A program made the position numbers and the translations under genes. A model generated the notes under the pieces. It made no database searches. It was not told where the DNA came from and saw nothing but the letters and a program-made list of their open reading frames with translations. A stretch of 10,117 nucleotides of DNA. Origin: Novosphingobium sp. (GTDB lineage: Bacteria > Pseudomonadota > Alphaproteobacteria > Sphingomonadales > Sphingomonadaceae). The stretch's first letter is position 1. Each line of letters starts with the position of its first letter. The stretch covers positions 1 to 10,117 of the forward strand of contig JAIXYF010000370.1 in assembly GCA_027490345.1 (NCBI GenBank), in the 5' to 3' direction. Of this stretch, positions 1 through 5,945 are shown piece after piece.

Positions 1-4
1 AGCG

Positions 5-1015
5 GTGGCGCCATCACTACCTCTGGCGATCAGCATCGGTGATCCCGCCGGTATCGGCCCGGAATTGGTAGCCGCCGCGTGGGCCGCGCGCGAGGCCGAA
101 GGGCTCCCTCCGTTTTTCGCGGTGGGCAACCGCGATATTGTCGAAGCCGCTGCCCGCAGCCGCGGCCTTGCCATCCCGGTCGTCGCCATTGCCGCGCCCG
201 ATGAAGCCGCTGCCGTATTCCCCCATGCGCTGCCCGTGCTCGATGTCGGCGCGTGCGCCTATACGCCCGGCCAGCCCGATGATGCCGGGGCCGCGCTCGC
301 CCTGCGCGCGCTCGAAGTAGCCGCCAGCCTTGTCCGCCAGAACGCTGCCGCCGCGCTCGTCACCGGCCCTATCGCCAAGAGCCGTCTTGCCCGCATCGGC
401 TTCACCCAGCCGGGGCAGACCGAATTCGTGGCCGAGGCCTGCGGCATCGCGGCGCAAAACGCGGTGATGATGCTGGCGGGCCCGCACTTGCGCGTCGTGC
501 CGATCACGGTCCACGTCGCGCTGCGCGATGTGCCCTTCCTCCTCACCGCAGAGCTGATCCGCAGTCGCTCGGCCATTGCCGCTGCCGCGCTGATCCGCGA
601 TTTCGGCATCCCGGCGCCGCGCCTTGCGGTGGCTGCGCTCAATCCCCACGCGGGGGAGGATGGCCGCATGGGCACCGAGGACGGAGCGATCATCGCGCCT
701 GCCGTGGCCGCGCTGCAGGCCGCCGGGATCGCTGCACGCGGCCCCTTGCCGGCCGACACGATGTTCCATGCCGAAGCTCGCGCCACGTATGATGCGGCCA
801 TCTGCATGTATCACGATCAGGCGCTCATCCCGATCAAGGTGCTCGATTTCGATGAAGGCGTGAACGTCACGCTCGGCCTGCCGATCGTGCGCACCTCGCC
901 CGATCATGGCACCGCGTTCGGCATCGCGGGCACCGGCACCGCCCGCGCCGGCGCCACCATTGCCGCGATCCGCATGGCCGCCCGGTGCGCGGTGCAGCGG
1001 GCGGCAGCGGGATGA
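5..1015 (+). CDS. pdxA: 4-hydroxythreonine-4-phosphate dehydrogenase PdxA
   Basis: This enzyme oxidises 4-phosphohydroxy-L-threonine with NAD(P)+ to an amino ketone that PdxJ condenses into pyridoxine 5'-phosphate, in the cytosolic DXP-dependent vitamin B6 pathway. The N-terminus carries the family signature GDPAGIGPE (residues 12-20). The three metal-binding histidines expected from E. coli PdxA (H166, H211, H266) are visible as H170 in TVHVALRDVP, H215 in NPHAGEDG and H270 in YHDQALIP. A TSPDHGTAFGIAGTG block lies near the C-terminus. At 336 residues it has normal family length. The start is taken as GTG at position 5. The frame is open back to the window edge, so an upstream start cannot be excluded, although the conserved core begins only about six residues in. 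Its stop overlaps the rsmA start (ATGA), which indicates translational coupling. In related alphaproteobacteria surA often precedes this pair; that region is outside the window. Confidence 0.96.
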   Translation: MAPSLPLAISIGDPAGIGPELVAAAWAAREAEGLPPFFAVGNRDIVEAAARSRGLAIPVVAIAAPDEAAAVFPHALPVLDVGACAYTPGQPDDAGAALALRALEVAASLVRQNAAAALVTGPIAKSRLARIGFTQPGQTEFVAEACGIAAQNAVMMLAGPHLRVVPITVHVALRDVPFLLTAELIRSRSAIAAAALIRDFGIPAPRLAVAALNPHAGEDGRMGTEDGAIIAPAVAALQAAGIAARGPLPADTMFHAEARATYDAAICMYHDQALIPIKVLDFDEGVNVTLGLPIVRTSPDHGTAFGIAGTGTARAGATIAAIRMAARCAVQRAAAG

Positions 1016-1842
1016 CGGATCTTCCCGGCCTCCCCCCTTTGCGTGAAGTCGTCCAGCGCCACGGCCTGATTGCCACAAAGGCGCTGGGCCAGAACTTCCT
1101 GTTCGATGAGCAGCTGCTGGCCCGCATCGCCATGGTCCCCGGTGATCTCATGGGCGCGAACGTCCTCGAAGTCGGCCCCGGCCCCGGCGGCCTGACGCGG
1201 GCGCTGCTGCGCCGGGGGGCCAATGTCACCGCCATCGAGATGGACCGCCGCTGCCTGCCCGCGCTGGCCGAGCTGGCCGAAGCCTTTCCCGGCCAGCTCA
1301 CCGTGATCGAAGGTGATGCGATGAAGATCGCGCCCGAGACGCTGTTCGATGCGCCCTGGCACGTCATCGCCAACTTGCCCTACAACGTGGGCACCGCGCT
1401 GTTCGTCGGCTGGCTGTCCGGCCCGAAATGGCCGCCCCAGTGGCGCAGCCTCACCCTCATGTTTCAGCAGGAAGTGGCCGAACGCATCGTGGCGGCCCCC
1501 GGCTCCGATGCCTATGGCCGCCTTGCCGTGCTGGCGCAGTGGCGCGCGCGGCCCCGCATCGCCATGCGCGTTCACCGCAGCGCCTTCACCCCGCCGCCCA
1601 AGGTGATGTCGGCGATCATCCATGTCGAACCCGCCGCAATGCCCGAAGGCGTCTCAGCGCGGATGCTCGAACGCGTGACCGAAGCCGCCTTCGGCCAGCG
1701 CCGCAAGATGCTGCGCCAATCGCTGAAAGGCCTGCCCGGCGCGGCAGAGGCGCTGGAGACACTGGGCATAGACCCGCAGCGCCGCGCCGAAACGCTCAGC
1801 GTGGCAGAATTTGTCAGCATCGCGCGGGTGCTGACCGGCTAA
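1012..1842 (+). CDS. rsmA: 16S rRNA (adenine1518-N6/adenine1519-N6)-dimethyltransferase RsmA (KsgA)
   Basis: RsmA uses S-adenosylmethionine to dimethylate two adjacent adenines in the 3'-terminal helix of 16S rRNA, a late step of 30S maturation; its loss classically gives kasugamycin resistance. The 276-residue product shows the family in order: GQNFL (26-30), SAM-binding motif I EVGPGPGGLT (53-62), an acidic ribose-contact position E76, EGDAM (100-104), the catalytic NLPYN motif (121-125) and FTPPPKV (192-198). I chose the ATG at 1012, which overlaps the pdxA TGA, over an upstream in-frame ATG at 985. The 985 start would add nine residues inside pdxA, and the residues after 1012 (MTDLPGLPPLREVV) look like a normal N-terminus. 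Co-transcription with pdxA is very likely. Nothing is missing or odd in the catalytic motifs. Confidence 0.97.
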   Translation: MTDLPGLPPLREVVQRHGLIATKALGQNFLFDEQLLARIAMVPGDLMGANVLEVGPGPGGLTRALLRRGANVTAIEMDRRCLPALAELAEAFPGQLTVIEGDAMKIAPETLFDAPWHVIANLPYNVGTALFVGWLSGPKWPPQWRSLTLMFQQEVAERIVAAPGSDAYGRLAVLAQWRARPRIAMRVHRSAFTPPPKVMSAIIHVEPAAMPEGVSARMLERVTEAAFGQRRKMLRQSLKGLPGAAEALETLGIDPQRRAETLSVAEFVSIARVLTG

Positions 1843-1855
1843 CTTCCCACTGCCC

Positions 1856-1874
1856 GCCCCAGGGCCTCTGGGGC
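1856..1874 (+). terminator. Possible weak hairpin after rsmA
   Basis: A perfect 7-bp inverted repeat (GCCCCAG / CTGGGGC, 5-nt loop GGCCT) lies 14 bp after the rsmA stop. It is GC-rich and well placed to end the pdxA-rsmA transcript, but no T-tract follows (AAACTACCCCC). It would therefore be a non-canonical intrinsic terminator or simply a 3' mRNA hairpin. Confidence 0.3.
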
Positions 1875-2081
1875 AAACTACCCCCATTCCGGTCTGTAAG
1901 GTGATTGCGTGAGCCACGGGGTTGAACCACAAACCCTGCGCCGGTTCGCATCGGGAAACGCACCAGATAGCCCCACAAGCAGGCACTGGTGCACGCGCCT
2001 TTTGGCAGCCGTTTGCGGCTGGCGGCGGCCGCGCACTTGCCCGGCTTATCCGGCGCCGGACACTGAACCAGAAAGACCGCC

Positions 2082-4748
2082 ATGCCCACCCGTATTGCCA
2101 CTGATCTGAGAACCCTCAACGATGCCTATCCGCTCGGCACCGGCGTGAATTTCCTCATCCCGGTGGGGGTCACCGCCGTTTCCGTGAACGGCAATGCCGT
2201 GATCGGCACGGGCGCACACCGCTTTTCCGTGGCCGGATCGCTGCTGGCAGGCAAGGCCGGTATCCGCGTCGACAGCGGCGTGAACACGCGCGTCACCGTG
2301 ACCGATACGGGCGCCATCATGGGCGATCTGGCGGGGGTGCAACTGTTTGATTCCACCCGTTCGGTGGTGGTCAATTCCGGCACGATCAGCGGCCTTGAAG
2401 GCAGCGGCGTACTGATGGACCGGGCCGCCGCAGCTGTTCCCGGCGATCCTGCAGCACGGTTCATCCTGCGCAATTTCGGCACGATCACGGGCGAAACCGG
2501 CGTCACCACCGGCACCGGCCTGGCCGCCATCACCAACGAAGGCCTGATCGCCACGACGGATGACGTGGCCATCCGCACCGGCGATCTGGCCGACAGCTTG
2601 CTCAATCTCGGCCGTATCCGGGGCGACGTGCGGCTCGGCGGCGGCAATGATGTACTGACCAACGAAGGCTCGATCTTCGGCGATGTCGATCTGGGCGGAG
2701 ACACTGATACGTTCCTCAACACCGGCACCATTCGCGGCACTGTGAACGGCGGAGAGGGCGATGACAGGATCGAACACGAAGCCGGGGTCATCACCGCGGT
2801 CGATCTTGGCAACGGCCGCAACAGGCTTGTCACAGGCGCGCGGATCACGGGAACGGTGAGCGGCGGCACAGGCGACGATAGCATTCAGATCAATGGTTCC
2901 CGCATCGACAACATCGATCTGGGCGGGGGCAGCAATACCATCGTCAACGAGGGCGGCCGGATCGGCAACATAGCGCTGGGCGATGGCGGAAGTTTCATTT
3001 TCAACCGCGGCCGCATTGATGCCACTGTACTCATGGGCAACGGCTTCGATATCTTTGATAATTCCGGCGCCATCGGCCCCAACGCGCTCACCGTCAGCAT
3101 GGGCAATGGTTTGAATATTTTCACCCCTGGCGCGGTGATCGAAGCCGTCGTGAGCGGGAATGGCACGAACGACACACTGGACTTCAGCAATACCGATGGC
3201 ATCGTCGTCGCGCTCGATCGCAGCATCGCCAATACAGGGGTTGCCACGGGTGACAACTACAGCGGGTTCGAGCGGGTCCTCGGCTCGCGCACGGGGGCCA
3301 ATACCTTGATTGGCAACACGCTGAACAACACCCTTGAAGGCGGCGCGGCGGACGATAATCTGCAAGGCAAGGAAGGCGCGGACCGCTTGGTAGGCGGCGC
3401 TGGCACTGATATTCTCGATGGCGGCAACGGCGACGATGGCATCGACGGCGGGGCAGGTGACGATACCATTTTCGGCGGAACCAACAACGACCGCATTTTC
3501 GGCGGCGATGGCGTGGACACGATCCGGGGCGACAGCGAGGATGACACCATCTTCGGCGGCGCCGGAAATGATGATATTGTCGGCGGGAGCAACAACGATA
3601 CGCTGATCGGCGATGCCGGCAACGATCGGCTGATCGGCGGGCAAGGCATCGATACCATCGACGGCGGCATCGGTGATGATAACGGCGATGGCGGAACCGA
3701 AAACGACATCATCTCCGGCGGTGACGGCAACGACGATTTCCTCGGCGGCGAGGGCAACGACCGGCTGAACGGGGATGCCGGAAACGATGTTCTGAACGGC
3801 GATGGCGGCGATGATTCGCTGAACGGCGGAGAAGGCCTTGACGATATCGACGGCGGCACAGGCAACGATGTCCTGAACGGCGAGGCCGGGAACGATACGC
3901 TGGATGGCCGTGATGGGAACGACACCGTGGATGGCGGCGCGGGGCTTGATCGCATTCTCGGCGGCGCAGGCGATGATCTGATCAACGGCGGTTCGGAAGC
4001 CGATACGATCTCGGCAGGGAGCGGGGTCGATACCGTGAACGGGGATGATGGCGACGATGGCCTGAACGGCGAGGCCGGGAACGACACGGTCAACGGCGGC
4101 GCCGGGAATGACAGCCTGTTCGGCGGGAGCGGCATTGATATTCTGAATGGCGGGGCCGGCAACGACTTGCTTATCGGCGGAACCGGCTTTTCTGAAACCG
4201 AAACCGACGGCGATACGCTGAACGGCGGCGAAGGCGACGATCAACTCAGTGGCGCCGCCGGCACAGACACCTTGAACGGCGATGATGGCGAAGACAGCCT
4301 CAACGGCCAGGGCGGCAACGATACTCTGATCGGAGGCGCGGGCAACGACTCGCTGATTGGCTTTGACGGCAACGACCAGATGAACGGCGGCGCCGGAATA
4401 GACATCCTGTTGGGCGGCGACGGCGACGATACACTGACCGGCGGCACCGAGGGCGACCGGTTCCGCTTTTTCACCACCGAGTTCAAGGACCGGATCACCG
4501 ATTTCAGCCGCCTGCAGGCCGACAAGATCGACCTGATCGGGATTGACGCCAACACCAGCGCGATCGGCAATCAGACTTTCGCCTTCATCGGCTCGGCCGC
4601 ATTCAGCGGCGTGGCTGGCCAACTGCGGTTTTCCACCAGCGGCGGGCTCACCACGATCAGCGGCGACGTCAATGGTGACCGATCGGCCGATCTCGTGATC
4701 ACGCTTACCAACGGGGTTTCGCTGATCGCGACCGACTTCTTGCTCTGA
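2082..4748 (+). CDS. RTX-type calcium-binding secreted protein with solenoid-like N-terminal repeats
   Basis: Probable extracellular protein of 888 residues, exported unprocessed by a type I secretion system. Residues 1-174 have no signal peptide and carry scattered NxGxI strands (N98, N131, N152). Residues 175-367 are ten tandem units, nine of 19 residues and one of 22. Residues about 407-796 form an array of roughly forty glycine/aspartate nonapeptides (GGxGxDxLx), the calcium-binding RTX beta-roll. Residues 793-888 resemble the serralysin-type C-terminal domain (DRFRFF, then ITDFS and DKIDLIGID) with a DVNGDRSAD loop, and end in DFLL, the acidic-plus-hydrophobic end typical of type I substrates. 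There is no cysteine or tryptophan and only four lysines. I see no HExxH or other catalytic motif, so a structural, adhesive or surface-layer role is more likely than an enzyme or toxin. The ATG at 2082 has GAAAG six bases upstream. No transporter genes are nearby. Function is inferred from architecture only. Confidence 0.9.
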   Translation: MPTRIATDLRTLNDAYPLGTGVNFLIPVGVTAVSVNGNAVIGTGAHRFSVAGSLLAGKAGIRVDSGVNTRVTVTDTGAIMGDLAGVQLFDSTRSVVVNSGTISGLEGSGVLMDRAAAAVPGDPAARFILRNFGTITGETGVTTGTGLAAITNEGLIATTDDVAIRTGDLADSLLNLGRIRGDVRLGGGNDVLTNEGSIFGDVDLGGDTDTFLNTGTIRGTVNGGEGDDRIEHEAGVITAVDLGNGRNRLVTGARITGTVSGGTGDDSIQINGSRIDNIDLGGGSNTIVNEGGRIGNIALGDGGSFIFNRGRIDATVLMGNGFDIFDNSGAIGPNALTVSMGNGLNIFTPGAVIEAVVSGNGTNDTLDFSNTDGIVVALDRSIANTGVATGDNYSGFERVLGSRTGANTLIGNTLNNTLEGGAADDNLQGKEGADRLVGGAGTDILDGGNGDDGIDGGAGDDTIFGGTNNDRIFGGDGVDTIRGDSEDDTIFGGAGNDDIVGGSNNDTLIGDAGNDRLIGGQGIDTIDGGIGDDNGDGGTENDIISGGDGNDDFLGGEGNDRLNGDAGNDVLNGDGGDDSLNGGEGLDDIDGGTGNDVLNGEAGNDTLDGRDGNDTVDGGAGLDRILGGAGDDLINGGSEADTISAGSGVDTVNGDDGDDGLNGEAGNDTVNGGAGNDSLFGGSGIDILNGGAGNDLLIGGTGFSETETDGDTLNGGEGDDQLSGAAGTDTLNGDDGEDSLNGQGGNDTLIGGAGNDSLIGFDGNDQMNGGAGIDILLGGDGDDTLTGGTEGDRFRFFTTEFKDRITDFSRLQADKIDLIGIDANTSAIGNQTFAFIGSAAFSGVAGQLRFSTSGGLTTISGDVNGDRSADLVITLTNGVSLIATDFLL
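2604..3182 (+). repeat. Ten tandem 57-bp (19-residue) coding repeats in the RTX protein
   Basis: Units begin at 2604, 2661, 2718, 2775, 2832, 2889, 2946, 3003, 3060 and 3126. All encode 19 residues except the ninth, which has 22. The loose consensus is NxGxIxxxVxLGxGx(D/N)x(I/L/F)x. Glycine is present at unit position 12 in the first nine units (allowing for the three-residue insert in the ninth) and at position 14 in eight of them; the tenth is out of register by one. The units are strongly diverged at DNA level, so this is an old protein-level repeat rather than a recent expansion. The pattern suggests one solenoid turn per unit. Confidence 0.75.
3300..4470 (+). repeat. RTX nonapeptide array (27-bp period)
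   Basis: This stretch encodes successive GGxGxDxLx nonapeptides, for example GGAGNDSL, GGEGNDRL and GGDGDDTL, over about 390 residues. Pairs of nonapeptides form calcium-bound beta-roll turns in known RTX proteins. The register is interrupted once at about 4186-4209 by a short FSETETDG insert. A 24-bp identical stretch recurs at 3872-3895 and 4061-4084, exactly 189 bp (seven periods) apart. Confidence 0.9.
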
Positions 4749-4787
4749 TCCGCCGCACGCGGGGCCAGTCCTGCGGGATCGGTTTCC

Positions 4788-4830
4788 GGCAAAGGGAGCG
4801 AATGCAGCCGCATGCGCTCCCTTTGTCATT
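4788..4830 (+). terminator. Strong intrinsic terminator after the RTX gene
   Basis: The arms 4790-4805 and 4810-4825 form a 16-bp stem with one A-G mismatch (4801/4814) and a four-base loop AGCC. It can extend by a G-T and a G-C pair. The stem begins CAAAGGGAGCG and its 3' arm ends CGCTCCCTTTG, so the A-run pairs with the T-run, and TCATTTC follows. It sits 40 bp after the stop codon at 4748. The hairpin insulates the purS-purQ genes from RTX transcription. Confidence 0.8.
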
Positions 4831-4911
4831 TCAATCGCTGCGTCGCGGTTTTCCGCGCATTGCGCAGGCCTGCATTTTTCGCTCCGGCCCGCCCGGCATT
4901 TTACCTTCAGG

Positions 4912-4929
4912 ACCGTGTCAACCGTGTCA
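4912..4929 (+). repeat. 9-bp tandem direct repeat upstream of purS
   Basis: Two perfect adjacent copies of ACCGTGTCA lie about 85 bp upstream of the purS start, in the 184-bp stretch between the RTX terminator and purS. They could be operator half-sites for purine control or chance. I recognise no known regulator site and no clear -35/-10 pair. Confidence 0.4.
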
Positions 4930-5014
4930 ACTTGCCCCCAAACTTGCCTCACGCGCCGCATCGGGGCATAGGCGCACACGACTCCTCCAGCCTCCTTGCG
5001 CGAAAGGCCCCCGC

Positions 5015-5248
5015 ATGAAAGTCCGCGTCCACGTCAGCCTGAAGAACGGCGTGCTCGATCCGCAGGGCCGCGCCATCCATCACGCGCTCGAAGGGCTTGG
5101 TTTTGCAGGCGTCAACGATGTGCGCGCCGGGCGCCTTATCGAAATGGACGTGGCCGACAGCACGAGTGATGAAGCGCTGGACGATATGTGCCGCAAGCTC
5201 CTCGCCAATCAGGTGATCGAAAACTTCCGCATCGAAAAGGTGGCCTGA
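5015..5248 (+). CDS. purS: Phosphoribosylformylglycinamidine synthase subunit PurS
   Basis: PurS is the small structural subunit that joins PurQ and the small type of PurL in FGAM synthase, the ATP- and glutamine-dependent fourth step of purine synthesis. The 77-residue product matches the usual length of about 80 and has the family hallmarks: an MKVRVHVSLKNGVLDPQG start, the GLGFAGVNDVRAGRLIEM strand-turn region, and the VIENFRIEKV end. The ATG at 5015 is preceded by GAAAGG (about nine bases upstream). A longer in-frame ORF back to 4802 overlaps the terminator and lacks similarity to PurS, so it is not used. The stop lies four bases before the purQ start, so the two are one operon. The purL gene that should complete the enzyme is not in this window. 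Confidence 0.95.
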   Translation: MKVRVHVSLKNGVLDPQGRAIHHALEGLGFAGVNDVRAGRLIEMDVADSTSDEALDDMCRKLLANQVIENFRIEKVA

Positions 5249-5252
5249 AGCC

Positions 5253-5933
5253 ATGGCCTTTACCGCTGCTGTCATCACTTTCCCCGGCTCCAACTGTGAT
5301 CGCGATATGGCTGTGGCGATCGGTGAGATCACCGGTGGCACAGTGCACCGCGTGTGGCACGGCGATGCAGACCTGCCCTCCGGCCTCGATTTCATCGCGC
5401 TGCCGGGTGGCTTTTCCTATGGCGACTATCTGCGCTCGGGCGCGATGGCTGCGCGTTCGCCGGTCATGCAGTCGGTGATTGCCGCCGCCCATCGCGGCGT
5501 GGCCGTGCTGGGTGTGTGCAACGGCTTTCAGGTCCTCACCGAAGCGGGCCTGCTGCCCGGTGCGCTGATGCGCAACGCGGGCATCCGCTTTGTCTGCCGC
5601 GATGTGCCGCTGGTGGTGGAAAATGCCCAGTCGTTGTTTACGGCAGGCTATGCGGCGGGCCAGCGCATAACGATCCCCGTCGCGCACCATGATGGCAATT
5701 ACTTTGCCGATGCCGATACGCTGGACCGGCTCGAAGGCGAAGGCCGCGTCGCCTTCCGCTATGGCGAACCCGTCAACGGCTCGCAGCGCGATATTGCGGG
5801 CGTGCTCAATGCGGCGGGCAATGTGCTGGGCATGATGCCCCACCCCGAACGCATGATAGAGCCCGCGCATGGTGGCAGCGATGGCCGCGCCTTGTTCGAA
5901 AGCGTGCTGGCCGGGCTCAACGTCGCGGCCTGA
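5253..5933 (+). CDS. purQ: Phosphoribosylformylglycinamidine synthase glutaminase subunit PurQ
   Basis: PurQ is the class I glutamine amidotransferase subunit that releases ammonia from glutamine and passes it to PurL for conversion of FGAR to FGAM. The 226-residue length is normal. The N-terminus carries the PGSNCDRDM signature (residues 11-19). The nucleophile is C89 in GVCNGFQ, and the remaining triad residues are H197 and E199 in MPHPERM. A PGGFSYGDYLRSG segment forms the family-specific loop. The start ATG follows the purS TGA by four bases; AAAAGG twelve bases upstream, within the purS end, may serve as the ribosome site. The next gene is convergent, with stop codons separated by only 12 bp, so the operon ends here without room for a separate terminator. 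Confidence 0.97.
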   Translation: MAFTAAVITFPGSNCDRDMAVAIGEITGGTVHRVWHGDADLPSGLDFIALPGGFSYGDYLRSGAMAARSPVMQSVIAAAHRGVAVLGVCNGFQVLTEAGLLPGALMRNAGIRFVCRDVPLVVENAQSLFTAGYAAGQRITIPVAHHDGNYFADADTLDRLEGEGRVAFRYGEPVNGSQRDIAGVLNAAGNVLGMMPHPERMIEPAHGGSDGRALFESVLAGLNVAA

Positions 5934-5945
5934 TCAGGGAAGCGC

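Noticed and set aside
2006..2060. A 6-bp stem with TTTG loop (2006-2021) and a 12-bp palindrome TCCGGCGCCGGA (2049-2060) just upstream of the RTX gene.
   Set aside because: Short GC-only inverted repeats are expected by chance at this composition, and neither matches a known operator or terminator. They would matter only if conserved in relatives.
1909..2109. Short plus-strand open frames between rsmA and the RTX gene (60-66 residues).
   Set aside because: They overlap the RTX start, have no ribosome site or recognisable similarity, and look like random GC-rich frames.
3300..4470. Regularly spaced short repeats that could suggest a CRISPR array.
   Set aside because: The period is 27 bp with no unique spacers, the repeats vary at codon third positions, and they lie in frame inside a protein with RTX nonapeptides.
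2046..4979. A 977-residue open frame on the minus strand across the RTX gene, with repeated AVQ/IVA-type motifs.
   Set aside because: It is the antisense image of the 27-bp RTX periodicity, which keeps stops out of this frame. Its low-complexity sequence follows the repeat, it has no recognisable domain, and the plus-strand frame is a convincing RTX protein.
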